From Candidatus Reidiella endopervernicosa (GTDB lineage Bacteria; Pseudomonadota; Gammaproteobacteria; GCF-013343005), in NCBI RefSeq assembly GCF_013343005.1, contig NZ_CP054491.1, positions 868,001-932,000 of the forward strand: a DNA stretch of 64,000 bases, in the 5' to 3' direction. Made by a program: the position numbers and the translations under genes. Of this stretch, positions 41,283 through 49,769 are shown in pieces. The notes beneath the pieces were generated by a model, which searched no databases, had not been told where the DNA came from, and saw only the letters and a list, made by a program, of their open reading frames with translations. Numbering within the stretch: position 1 is the stretch's first letter; every line of letters begins with the position of its first letter.

Positions 41283-41990
41283 ATGGATTCACTCGCTTAC
41301 AACCTGCCACTCGAGTACCCACTGCTCTCGGCGCTGCTGATCGGATTTCTCAGTACCCTGCACTGTTTAGGCATGTGCGGCGGTATCATGGGTGTGCTCA
41401 CCTTTAGCCTGCCCAAGGTGGTACGCGATCAACCGTTGCGACTGGGAGGCTATCTGCTCGCCTACAGCATCGGACGTGTTGGGAGCTATACCGTTGCCGG
41501 TGCACTGGTTGGTTCGATGGGGGGCGCTCTGCTGGAGTCTTTCGATCAGACCTACGGTTTTATCATTATTCAGGGGGCTGCCGCATTGCTGATGGCGGCG
41601 ATTGGCCTCTATCTGGCGGGCTGGTTCCCGCGTTTTGCCATGATCGAGAAGATCGGCATCCCGCTGTGGAATCGCCTTGAGCCGATCGGACGCAGATTAT
41701 TACCTGTCAGCTCACCACTGCAGGCACTGCTCTATGGCGTTATCTGGGGTTGGCTGCCCTGCGGTCTGGTCTATACGGCGTTGATCTGGACCATTAGCGC
41801 TGGCAGTGCGCTTAACGGCGCGTTGTTTATGCTCCTGTTTGGTGTGGGGACTTTACCGGCAGTGACCAGCGCGGGTATGCTAGCAGGCACAATAACGCGG
41901 TATGCACAGTACCCGCTTGCGAGACGTATTGCAGGCTCAATGCTGATAGTTATGGCGCTGGTCGGGCCACTGGTCACGATACTCAGCTAA
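41283..41990 (+). CDS. UreH-like / TauE-SafE-related membrane protein
   Basis: A 235-residue protein with six to seven membrane helices and two Cys motifs, STLHCLGMCGGIMGVL and WGWLPCGLVYTALIW. This is the UreH-like domain found beside ccoNOPQ/fnr genes in many proteobacteria and thought to act in copper delivery or cytochrome oxidase assembly. No oxidase genes are in the window. Start chosen at ATG 41,283. Confidence 0.8.
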   Translation: MDSLAYNLPLEYPLLSALLIGFLSTLHCLGMCGGIMGVLTFSLPKVVRDQPLRLGGYLLAYSIGRVGSYTVAGALVGSMGGALLESFDQTYGFIIIQGAAALLMAAIGLYLAGWFPRFAMIEKIGIPLWNRLEPIGRRLLPVSSPLQALLYGVIWGWLPCGLVYTALIWTISAGSALNGALFMLLFGVGTLPAVTSAGMLAGTITRYAQYPLARRIAGSMLIVMALVGPLVTILS

Positions 41991-42029
41991 ACAGATTTGA
42001 AGCTAAACGCACCTGATTGAGGTTTTGCC

Positions 42030-42977
42030 ATGAATCCATTCAACGCACTGTTGGGTGAGTCCCCAGAGTTTCAGGCGGTCATCCGCTCGTCGCAGATCGC
42101 GGCGGCGACCGATGTCACACTATTACTATTAGGTGAGAGTGGTACCGGGAAGGAGATGCTGGCTCGAGGCGTCCACCAGTCGAGCGGTCGTGCCGGGCGC
42201 GCTTTTGTGGCCATTAACTGTGCCGCACTTCCCGAGTCGCTGGCTGAGTCGGAACTGTTTGGGCACCGTAAGGGCGCCTTCACTGGTGCCGTGGCAGACA
42301 ATCCCGGCTATATCCGTTCGGCCCATGGTGGCACCCTATTTCTCGATGAGGTGGGTGAGTTGCCGCTCTCGGTACAGACCAAGCTACTCCGTTTTCTCGA
42401 GTCAGGTGAGTGTCAGTCACTGGGCAGCAGTGAGACCCGCCACTCCGATGTACGCCTGATTGCAGCTACCCACCGCGACCTGCGTGCGCAGGTTGAAGCG
42501 GGGGCATTCCGCGAAGATCTCTACTATCGCATCCACGTCGTACCACTCGAGCTGCCCTCGCTACGCCATCGTACCGGCGATGTGACCAGGTTGGTTTCAC
42601 ACTTCATAACAGAGATGGCAGAAAAACACGGTGTCGATGCACCGAGCTTTAATCGCAGTGCAATGGCTCGATTAGCTGAGTACCGTTGGCCAGGAAATGT
42701 ACGTGAGCTGCGTAATCTCTGTGAACGGATGGTGATTCTCCTCAGCGGTCAGGATATCGGTGTAGATAATCTGCCTGCTGAAATAGCTCAGCCATCGCCG
42801 CAGGGGCATATCTTTGATCTACCGGCGAGCGGCATCAGTCTGGATCAGTTGGAGCAACAGATGATTAGCCAGGCGCTGGATAGAAGCGAAGGCAATTGCA
42901 GTAAGGCGGCCAGGCTGCTAGGGCTCACGCGCGATACACTGCTCTATCGGATAAAAAAATACGCTATCTCGGCATAA
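42030..42977 (+). CDS. Sigma-54-dependent transcriptional activator without receiver domain
   Basis: A 315-residue AAA+ activator that begins directly with the central domain: Walker A LLLGESGTGKEMLARG, GAFTGA loop in HRKGAFTGAVADNPGYI, Walker B GGTLFLDEVGELPLS, the sensor region RLIAATHRDLRAQV, and a Fis-type helix-turn-helix at the end (NCSKAARLLGLTRDTLLYR). With no N-terminal sensor it resembles PspF-type proteins regulated by a partner. It ends about 260 bases before a sigma-54 promoter that drives the cytochrome-ankyrin-fccAB genes, its likely target. Confidence 0.9.
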   Translation: MNPFNALLGESPEFQAVIRSSQIAAATDVTLLLLGESGTGKEMLARGVHQSSGRAGRAFVAINCAALPESLAESELFGHRKGAFTGAVADNPGYIRSAHGGTLFLDEVGELPLSVQTKLLRFLESGECQSLGSSETRHSDVRLIAATHRDLRAQVEAGAFREDLYYRIHVVPLELPSLRHRTGDVTRLVSHFITEMAEKHGVDAPSFNRSAMARLAEYRWPGNVRELRNLCERMVILLSGQDIGVDNLPAEIAQPSPQGHIFDLPASGISLDQLEQQMISQALDRSEGNCSKAARLLGLTRDTLLYRIKKYAISA

Positions 42978-43143
42978 TAACCCGGGGCATAGAGCGAGTG
43001 ATCCAACATGTTTTGCCCGCCAATCCATCTCTTTTGTACACGCCTCTGGCGCTATACCTTTTCCCAAGCTACGATCTAACTTTGTCTGTTTTGACACGGA
43101 CAAGCATGATATTAACGCATGCTTATATGGTGCGGTCACGTCG

Positions 43144-43205
43144 TGACATGACATGTTGAATTGCTGTCATATGGCAGTCGCGTCATGTCTGTAAGTGTCA
43201 TGACA
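43144..43205 (+). promoter_or_regulatory. Cluster of palindromic sites, candidate enhancer for the sigma-54 activator
   Basis: Contains TGACATGACA (43144), CTGTCATATGGCAG (43164-43177), GTCATGTC (43182) and a perfect palindrome TGTCATGACA (43196-43205). All share the TGTCA/TGACA half-site. They lie 40-100 bases upstream of the sigma-54 promoter, a usual distance for activator binding. Confidence 0.6.
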
Positions 43206-43240
43206 GAGAAAAAATACAATAAAAACAGGGAGTGGAGATG

Positions 43241-43257
43241 TTGGCATGTCTTTTGCT
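43241..43257 (+). promoter_or_regulatory. Sigma-54 promoter (-24/-12)
   Basis: TTGGCATGTCTTTTGCT keeps the required GG-N10-GC spacing and matches TGGCAC-N5-TTGC closely. About 80 bases upstream of the tetraheme cytochrome start. The only stretch of about 360 bases without a gene here (42,978-43,335) is explained by this promoter and the sites before it. Confidence 0.85.
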
Positions 43258-43335
43258 TATTTGTTCTCTACTACGATAAAAAAAGTGCGATATACATAGT
43301 CGTACGCATAATGAATATTTAGGAAGTACCTGAGG

Positions 43336-43926
43336 ATGGCAGAGAAACAAGCACGAAAAAGTGCACTAATTTATTGTCTGAACAGAAAGGTGGCTGTCGC
43401 ATTGCTGCTGCTTCTAACAGGCATGTTTGCGCTGGGTGGAATTAATACCTTCTTCAACTACACCAACCGTATGGATTTCTGTATCTCCTGTCATACGATG
43501 AAGGTTAACTATGAAGAGTATAAAGAGACGCCGCATTTCAAAAATGCTTCCGGCGTGCAGGCAACCTGTGCCGACTGTCATGTGCCCAAAGAGTTTTTCC
43601 CCAAGGTGAAGGCAAAGATCCTCGCCGCCAAGGATGTCTATCATGAGATTCTGGGCACTATCGATACCCCGGAAAAGTATGAGGCGCATCGCTGGGATAT
43701 GGCGAGTCGCGTCTGGGAGAAGATGCGTGCGACCGATTCGCGCGAATGCCGCAACTGTCACGATTTCGACAATATGGATCTGAGTGAGCAGAGCCGCAGC
43801 GCTCGCAAGAAACATGCGCGAGCCAACATGAATGGTGACGAGGGTAAGAAGAAGACCTGTATCGACTGCCATAGCGGAATCGCTCATGAAGAGCCGGTTG
43901 AGCCTGACGAGGACGAGGAGGCGTAG
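43336..43926 (+). CDS. NapC/NirT-family tetraheme cytochrome c
   Basis: A 196-residue membrane-anchored cytochrome. One N-terminal helix (VAVALLLLLTGMFALGGI) is followed by four heme motifs: CISCH, CADCH, CRNCH and CIDCH. NapC/NirT proteins take electrons from quinol to periplasmic partners. It lies 4 bases before an ankyrin gene and upstream of fccAB, so it may link the quinone pool to sulfide oxidation or to another periplasmic enzyme. First gene after the sigma-54 promoter. Confidence 0.9.
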   Translation: MAEKQARKSALIYCLNRKVAVALLLLLTGMFALGGINTFFNYTNRMDFCISCHTMKVNYEEYKETPHFKNASGVQATCADCHVPKEFFPKVKAKILAAKDVYHEILGTIDTPEKYEAHRWDMASRVWEKMRATDSRECRNCHDFDNMDLSEQSRSARKKHARANMNGDEGKKKTCIDCHSGIAHEEPVEPDEDEEA

Positions 43927-43929
43927 TCG

Positions 43930-44856
43930 GTGCAACTCGTCCGCCCAGCACTGCTTGCAGTGTCACTGCTGGCAGCACAACCGCTGCTGGCTATCGATCT
44001 CGACAAGGAGTTGATGAAGGCGGCACTGGTGGGTGATGTAGAGGCGGTAGAACAGCTGCTCGATCAGGGGGCCAAGCCGGATGCGGCGAGTCGCTTTGGT
44101 AAGTCGGCACTGATGTTTGCTGTGGAAGAGGGGAGTGAAGAGGTTGCACGGTTGCTGATTGATCGTGGTGCTGATGTGAATGGTGTCAGTATCGCAGGCT
44201 GTACGGCGCTGACCTTCTCGGCCGAAGGCGGCTACTTCAATCTGACTCGGCTACTGCTGGAAAAGGGTGCCAGGCACCGTATTAAAACCCGTGCTGGCTG
44301 GGATGCGCTGATGATTGCGGCCCGCTATGCCCATGTTGAGTCACTGGCTGCATTGATTAAACAGGGGGCTAATGTTGATACCTCTGACAAGGATGGCAAT
44401 ACAGCCTTGATGACGGCAGTAGAGAAGGGTTTTGAACCGGTGGTCAGACAGCTGCTCGACGCAGGTGCTGCAACCCATATCAGAAATCGTGAAGGTGCTT
44501 CGGCACTGATGATCGCAGCAGGCAAGGGTTATGTTCGTCTGATGTCGCTGCTGGTCGAAAGAGGTGACAACCTCAATGCCGTTGATGAAGAGGGTATGGG
44601 AGCGATCTTCTGGGCAGTCGATGATGACCAACCGCAAGCCGTTGAGTGGCTGCTGCAACATGGGGTCGACATCGATCATAAAAATTTGCGCGGTGAGACG
44701 CCGTTGATTATTGCGGTGCGCAATGAGAATGCTGAAATGGTTAAACTGCTACTCGATAACGGGGCGGCGCGTTTGATCAAGGATGCTAAAGGGCGTGATG
44801 CACTTGATCACGCCATATCGCGGAAAACGCGAAGCATTATTGAGCTGCTCAACTAG
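43930..44856 (+). CDS. Exported ankyrin-repeat protein
   Basis: A 308-residue protein with a short signal peptide (LLAVSLLAAQPLLAIDLD) and about eight ankyrin repeats of 33 residues, e.g. GKSALMFAVEEGSEEVARLL and GNTALMTAVEKGFEPVVRQL. GTG start four bases after the cytochrome stop, so co-translated. Ankyrin proteins are protein-binding scaffolds; the partner here is probably one of the cytochromes or FccAB, but that is inference. Confidence 0.85.
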   Translation: MQLVRPALLAVSLLAAQPLLAIDLDKELMKAALVGDVEAVEQLLDQGAKPDAASRFGKSALMFAVEEGSEEVARLLIDRGADVNGVSIAGCTALTFSAEGGYFNLTRLLLEKGARHRIKTRAGWDALMIAARYAHVESLAALIKQGANVDTSDKDGNTALMTAVEKGFEPVVRQLLDAGAATHIRNREGASALMIAAGKGYVRLMSLLVERGDNLNAVDEEGMGAIFWAVDDDQPQAVEWLLQHGVDIDHKNLRGETPLIIAVRNENAEMVKLLLDNGAARLIKDAKGRDALDHAISRKTRSIIELLN

Positions 44857-44930
44857 GGTGGTTCATCACTGTGGGTCGTAGCGGCTCACGAATAACAACG
44901 AAGGTTGTGGTTTAGGCCAAAGGAGGCAGT

Positions 44931-45524
44931 ATGAAGTACAGAACGATAGTGCAGGCGATGCTTGCATTGAGCGGTGTGGCACTGGGGGCCGCCGCGAACG
45001 CCGCTACCCCTAGCGGTGAGATGTTGGGCAACACCTGTGCAGGTTGTCACGGTACCGATGGTATAAGTACCGGTCCTGCGATCCCTACAATTGGTGGTCT
45101 CTCTAACGATTACCTCGTCGATGCGATGATGGAGTACAAGACTGGTGAGCGCGGCTCAACCATCATGACCCGTATTGCTAAGGGTTATACCGATGATGAG
45201 ATCAAGGCGATGTCGAAGTTCTTTAGCGGCAAGCCTTACGTCGGCAATAAGCAGAAGGTCAGTGCTAAGATGGCCAAGACCGGCGCCAAGCTACACAAGA
45301 AGTATTGCGAGAAGTGTCATGAAGATGGCGGCACCTCCGCAGAAGACGATGCCGGTGTCCTGGCTGGTCAGTGGAGACCTTATCTGCAGTACACCATGGA
45401 AGACTTCCATAGCGGCGCTCGTACCATGCCGAAGAAGATGAAGAAGAAGATGAAGGCGATGATGGACAAGCATGGTGCCAAGGGTGAGCAGGCTCTGCTC
45501 GACTACTACGCTGGCCAGGAATAA
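44931..45524 (+). CDS. fccA: Diheme cytochrome c subunit of flavocytochrome c
   Basis: A 197-residue periplasmic cytochrome with signal peptide (MLALSGVALGAAANAA) and two heme sites, CAGCHGTDG (~37) and CEKCHEDGG (~125). It takes electrons from the flavin subunit encoded 15 bases downstream and passes them to a soluble cytochrome. Very strong ribosome site (AAAGGAGG). Confidence 0.9.
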   Translation: MKYRTIVQAMLALSGVALGAAANAATPSGEMLGNTCAGCHGTDGISTGPAIPTIGGLSNDYLVDAMMEYKTGERGSTIMTRIAKGYTDDEIKAMSKFFSGKPYVGNKQKVSAKMAKTGAKLHKKYCEKCHEDGGTSAEDDAGVLAGQWRPYLQYTMEDFHSGARTMPKKMKKKMKAMMDKHGAKGEQALLDYYAGQE

Positions 45525-45539
45525 GGGGAGTAGAAACAG

Positions 45540-46844
45540 ATGACACAGTTTACACGTAGAAACTTTATCAAGGCCGCAGGCGGTGCAGCAGTTGCTGCCG
45601 GTGCAGCCGGCTTCCCAATGGTCTCCTTCGGCGCATCGAAGAAGGTTGTCGTTGTCGGTGGTGGTATGGGTGGTGCAGCAGCCGCTAAATACATTCGCAT
45701 GATGGACTCCTCAATAGAGGTCACCGTTATCGAAGCGAACAAGCACTACTACACCTGCTTCATGAGTAATGAGGTAATCCACGGTCGTCGTAGCATCGAT
45801 TCAATCCGTTTCGGTTACACCGGTCTGGCAGGTCATGGCGTTAAGGTTGTTCACGATATCGTTACCGGTATTGATGCCAACAAGCAGACCGTTATGACCA
45901 AGGGTGGTCACCACTTCAAGTATGACCGCTGCATCGTTGCTCCTGGTGTCGATTTCAAGTGGGAGAAGATCGAGGGTTACGACGCCAAGGTTGCCGAGGA
46001 TATTCCTCACGCCTGGAAGGCCGGTTCTCAGACCGTGACCCTGCGCAAGCAGATCGAGTCGATGAAGGATGGTGGTGTTGTCGCTATCTGTCCTCCGCCG
46101 AATCCTTTCCGTTGCCCACCTGGACCGTATGAGCGTACCTCGCTGATCGCGGCCTACCTGAAGAAGAACAAGCCGAAGTCGAAGATTGTTGTCCTCGATC
46201 CTAAGCCGAAATTCTCCAAGATGGGACTGTTCACCGCAGCCTGGGAGAAGTACTACGGCTACAAGAGCTCTGACTCAATGATCGACTGGCAGGGCACACC
46301 GAAGGGTTCGGACGATAACGTCCTGAAGTCTGTTGATGCCAAGACCCGTACGGTCACCACCGGCTTCAACGAGTTGAAGGCAGACGTACTCAACATCATC
46401 CCTGCACAGAAGGCGGGTAAGATCGCATTCGCGGCAGGCCTGACCAAGGGTGACTGGTGCCCCGTTCACCACAACACCTTCGAGTCGACCATTCACAAAA
46501 ACATTCACGTTATCGGTGATGCGGCGATCCAGTCTCCACTGCCTAAGTCAGGCTACGCAGCCAACTCTGAAGCTAAGGTGACTGCAGCAGCTGTTGTTGC
46601 ACTGCTGAATGGTAAGGATGCTCCAACTCCATCTTGGGTTAATACCTGCTACTCGTTTGTACACCCTGGTGACGGTATCTCTGTTGCAATGGTCTACAAT
46701 CTGGTTGATGGCAAGGTATCCAAGGTTAAGGGCTCTGGCGGTCTGACCCCGGGTTATGCCAAGTCAACCATGGAGATGCGTGCACGTGAAGAGCAGTACG
46801 CCCTCTCATGGTTCAAGAACATTACCCACGACACCTTTGGTTAA
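45540..46844 (+). CDS. fccB: Flavocytochrome c sulfide dehydrogenase, flavoprotein subunit
   Basis: A 434-residue FAD protein that oxidizes sulfide to sulfur in the periplasm. It starts with a Tat signal (TRRNFIKAAGGAAVAAGAAG), FAD motif KKVVVVGGGMGGAAAAKYI, YYTCFMSNEVI, the active-site Cys region AICPPPNPFRCPPGPYERTS and the C-terminal VNTCYSFVHPGDGISV. Codon use is more uniform than the neighbours, as in a highly expressed gene. Ends 40 bases before a terminator. Confidence 0.94.
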   Translation: MTQFTRRNFIKAAGGAAVAAGAAGFPMVSFGASKKVVVVGGGMGGAAAAKYIRMMDSSIEVTVIEANKHYYTCFMSNEVIHGRRSIDSIRFGYTGLAGHGVKVVHDIVTGIDANKQTVMTKGGHHFKYDRCIVAPGVDFKWEKIEGYDAKVAEDIPHAWKAGSQTVTLRKQIESMKDGGVVAICPPPNPFRCPPGPYERTSLIAAYLKKNKPKSKIVVLDPKPKFSKMGLFTAAWEKYYGYKSSDSMIDWQGTPKGSDDNVLKSVDAKTRTVTTGFNELKADVLNIIPAQKAGKIAFAAGLTKGDWCPVHHNTFESTIHKNIHVIGDAAIQSPLPKSGYAANSEAKVTAAAVVALLNGKDAPTPSWVNTCYSFVHPGDGISVAMVYNLVDGKVSKVKGSGGLTPGYAKSTMEMRAREEQYALSWFKNITHDTFG

Positions 46845-46885
46845 GTTAGTAATGTAGAGAGCATGTAACAAGAAGTGAGCTTATT

Positions 46886-46913
46886 CGGGGACCTTTGGGT
46901 CCCCGTTTTTTTT
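46886..46913 (+). terminator. Rho-independent terminator after fccB
   Basis: Stem CGGGGACC / GGTCCCCG, loop TTTG, then eight T. Confidence 0.95.
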
Positions 46914-47152
46914 GGCCAAGTATGGCCATATGCCGCGAAGCACATGGATGTGCGAGAGCGGCGTGCTGGAGTTATCAACCAAGGGTGGATGGACGGCAGA
47001 AAACCACCAGGTATGCCCTACCATCTACGTCCCTGTAGACGTATCGATTACTTTGGTAATGAGCTTTCGATCAACAGAAGTGGTGATCATCTATCTACGC
47101 GATCTTCAACTTGTCGATGTAGTAACACGTAGTTATGGATGATAAACGCAGA
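46914..47152 (+). other. Unassigned segment between two strong terminators
   Basis: About 240 bases bounded by terminators on both sides and facing the same way, so a separate transcript is possible. A weak plus-strand frame of 76 codons starting at a TTG (46,912) reads CPTIYVPVDVSITLVMSF then STEVVIIYLRDLQLVDVV; it lacks a good ribosome site. Either a small protein or a small RNA. No promoter could be fixed. Confidence 0.35.
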
Positions 47153-47187
47153 GCACCAAACCCGAAGCCGGGTTTGGTGCTTTTTTT
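47153..47187 (+). terminator. Rho-independent terminator
   Basis: Stem GCACCAAACCCG / CGGGTTTGGTGC with loop AAGC, then seven T. Very stable. Works for a plus-strand transcript of the preceding segment and could also serve the convergent peroxiredoxin gene. Confidence 0.92.
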
Positions 47188-47220
47188 ATGCGTCTAAAGA
47201 GTGACTAATATAGAGCAGAT

Positions 47221-47955
47221 TTATTGTGCTCCCATCCACGCCTCTAGCTTATCGGAACCGCCGATTAGTTCTCCATTGACGAAGATCTGCGGCACGCTGC
47301 TGTTATCAGTCACCGCGCGCAAGGTGCGATCACTGTAGTCACGTCCGAGTAGCAGCTCCTCAAACTCGATGTTGGCGTCGTGCAGCATCCCCTTCGCCTT
47401 GGCACAGAAGGGGCAGCCCTTGCGGGTAAAGACGGTGACATCGAGTGGTTTGCCGGCATCAGGGGCGATGTGGGCCAGCATGGTATCGGCATCGGAGACC
47501 TCGTAGGGGTCGCCGGGCTGATCGGGTTCGATGAACTGCTTCACGACGATGCCATCCTTGACCAGCATTGAGTAGCGCCAGGAGCGTTTGCCAAAGCCGA
47601 TCTGATCCTTGTCGACCAGCATCCCCATGCCTTCGCTGAACTCACCGTTCCCATCTGGGATGAAGGTGATGTTGTCAGCACCCTGTTCGATTTTCCACTC
47701 ATTCATGACAAAGGCGTCGTTGACCGATATGCAGACGATCTCATCGACACCGTGCTCCTTAAACAGCGGGGCCAGCTGGTTGAAGCGCGGCACATGCGAA
47801 GAGGAGCAGGTCGGGGTGAAGGCACCCGGCAGTGAAAAGACAATGACCGTCTTGCCCTTGAAGATCTCATCACTGCTGATGTCGACCCAGTTGTGGTCGT
47901 GGCGGGTATGGAAAGTGACCTGTGGGATGGCCTGCCCTTCGCGATTCTCTAACAT
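47221..47955 (-). CDS. Peroxiredoxin-glutaredoxin fusion
   Basis: A 244-residue hybrid enzyme. The N-terminal Prx5 domain has the peroxidatic Cys in [19 protein letters not shown]; the C-terminal glutaredoxin (~165-244) has [18 protein letters not shown] (CPFC) and [17 protein letters not shown]. It reduces peroxides using glutathione. Divergent from oxyR, which probably controls it. Confidence 0.95.
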   Translation of the reverse strand: MLENREGQAIPQVTFHTRHDHNWVDISSDEIFKGKTVIVFSLPGAFTPTCSSSHVPRFNQLAPLFKEHGVDEIVCISVNDAFVMNEWKIEQGADNITFIPDGNGEFSEGMGMLVDKDQIGFGKRSWRYSMLVKDGIVVKQFIEPDQPGDPYEVSDADTMLAHIAPDAGKPLDVTVFTRKGCPFCAKAKGMLHDANIEFEELLLGRDYSDRTLRAVTDNSSVPQIFVNGELIGGSDKLEAWMGAQ

Positions 47956-48093
47956 CTCTGGTGCTCCTTATTGGGTGAGTTTGTTTCGACGAAGATCAGT
48001 ATAGGGATTGAACTATGATAGATAAAACATAAAATAAATATCGTAACGATATGTAAAACAGATTGGTTGAGTTGTCGTAAGGAGAAGAGTCCT
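47956..48093. promoter_or_regulatory. Shared control region of oxyR and the peroxiredoxin gene
   Basis: Contains ATAG-N8-CTAT at 48001-48016 followed by a second ATAG at 48018, resembling the repeated ATAG/CTAT OxyR site (consensus spacer 7, here 8), and a palindrome ATATCGT-A-ACGATAT at 48038-48052. Both are candidate operators; neither is proven. Confidence 0.5.
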
Positions 48094-48993
48094 ATGAATC
48101 TGCCAACAGTCAAACAGCTGCGTTACTTCATCGCCCTGACCGAACGAGAGCACTTTGGCAGGGCAGCTGAGTCGGTGTTTGTCTCCCAGTCGGCCTTTAG
48201 TGTTGCAATCAAGGATCTGGAAACACTGCTGGGTGTACAGCTGGTTGATCGAACCAACAAACAGGTCACCATAACCACGATTGGGCGTGAGATCGCTGAG
48301 AAGGCGCGTCACTGCGTCGGTGAGATCGAACTACTGGTCGATCTGGCGCAGTGCGATCAGGCACCGCTTACAGGAACTCTCAAGCTGGGAGTGATCCCCA
48401 CCATCGCGCCGTTCCTGCTGCCCAAGATCCTGCCAGCCCTTCGTCAGCGGTATCCAGAGCTGAAACTCTATCTGGTCGAGGAGACAACACGCCGTGTCTA
48501 TGGGCGATTAATGGATGGTGAACTCGACCTGATTCTGATTGCACTTCCCTTCGCGCTACGCAATGTCGAGCTCCATACGTTATTCCAGGACCCCTTCCTG
48601 CTCGCCTACCGTGATGGAACTCGGATACTTGATCCCGATAACTATGCAGTGGAAAACCTACCCGATGATAGTGTGCTGCTGCTTGAGGATGGTCACTGTC
48701 TGCGTGACCATGCGTTGAGTGCCTGCCATCTCAATAATCCGAATCAGATAAGTCGCTTTGCCGCCAGCTCGCTGCTGACGTTGGTTGAGATGGTCGAGGC
48801 CGATATGGCGATTACCTATCTGCCGGAGATGGCTGAGGGAACACCGCTGCTAAAAAATACAGCGGTTAAAACAGTGGCACTTAAAGAGAAGAGTTACCGT
48901 GAAATAGGCCTGGCGTGGCGTCGTGGCAGCGCTCGTGGTGATGAGTTTAAGCTGCTGGGTGAGCTGATTAAGAAATATAGTGGTAGGGCGTAG
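48094..48993 (+). CDS. oxyR: Hydrogen-peroxide-sensing LysR regulator OxyR
   Basis: A 299-residue LysR regulator. N-terminal helix-turn-helix (LTEREHFGRAAESVFVSQSA), substrate domain from ~90, and both redox cysteines of OxyR in LLLEDGHCLRDHALSACHL (equivalent to C199 and C208). Start ATG 48,094 after GGAGAAGAG. Divergent from the Prx-Grx gene it most likely activates. Confidence 0.93.
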   Translation: MNLPTVKQLRYFIALTEREHFGRAAESVFVSQSAFSVAIKDLETLLGVQLVDRTNKQVTITTIGREIAEKARHCVGEIELLVDLAQCDQAPLTGTLKLGVIPTIAPFLLPKILPALRQRYPELKLYLVEETTRRVYGRLMDGELDLILIALPFALRNVELHTLFQDPFLLAYRDGTRILDPDNYAVENLPDDSVLLLEDGHCLRDHALSACHLNNPNQISRFAASSLLTLVEMVEADMAITYLPEMAEGTPLLKNTAVKTVALKEKSYREIGLAWRRGSARGDEFKLLGELIKKYSGRA

Positions 48994-49089
48994 TATCACG
49001 ACCCAGATCAAGGTTCGGTAATGAGTGAGAGGCTCTAATACTCAATCATTAATATTGACGAAAGCAAGAAAGTATCCGAGTGTTACGCT

Positions 49090-49758
49090 ATGAATAAGGC
49101 CGCGATGAAATTACTCATCCTTTTTCTTCCCCTGGGCATGATTTCAACTGCTCAGGCGGTCGATCTGGAGAATGGAGAAGAGATCAACGAGCTCTGTGCC
49201 GGTTGCCACGGTGAGTATGGTGAGGGTGATAAAAATGGTGACTATCCACGCCTTTCCGGACAGCCCGAGAGCTTTATCTCCAAACAGATGCACCTGTTTC
49301 GTGATCGCAAACGTCCCAATCTGCCGATGCTTGAATATGTCGATGAGCGCCAGTTTCCCGATCAGGAAATTGCCGATGTCTCCGCCTATCTGGCGCAGGT
49401 TGAGCTACCGACCAAGCTGCCCCCTTTCGATGAAGAGAACTTTGACCCACTAAAGCGACTACTTGAGGCGAAACGTGTGGTGAATATCCCGCGTATGCCC
49501 GGTGATATCGAGGCAGGTCGTAAGCGCTACAAGCGCGAGTGTCGTAGTTGCCATGGCAGTGAGGGTTGGGGAGATCATGAAAAGGGAGTGCCGATGCTGG
49601 CAGGGCAGTACAGTGTCTACCTACAGCGTCAGGTGAAGAAGTATCTCGATAAACACCGTATCCACGATCCTGAATCACCCGATGATGAGCTGCTGGCAGC
49701 ATTTACTGCTCAGGAGCTCGATGAGATCTGGGCCTACCTCTCCACCGTAGACGACTGA
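49090..49758 (+). CDS. Exported diheme cytochrome c
   Basis: A 222-residue cytochrome c4-like protein with signal peptide (LILFLPLGMISTAQA) and heme sites CAGCHGEYGEGD (~38) and CRSCHGSEGWGD (~152), one per domain. Such proteins shuttle electrons to terminal oxidases or N-oxide reductases. Convergent with the prenyltransferase gene, so it is not part of the nos transcript, although its position beside nos genes suggests a related role. Confidence 0.88.
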   Translation: MNKAAMKLLILFLPLGMISTAQAVDLENGEEINELCAGCHGEYGEGDKNGDYPRLSGQPESFISKQMHLFRDRKRPNLPMLEYVDERQFPDQEIADVSAYLAQVELPTKLPPFDEENFDPLKRLLEAKRVVNIPRMPGDIEAGRKRYKRECRSCHGSEGWGDHEKGVPMLAGQYSVYLQRQVKKYLDKHRIHDPESPDDELLAAFTAQELDEIWAYLSTVDD

Positions 49759-49769
49759 TCAACGGTCGT

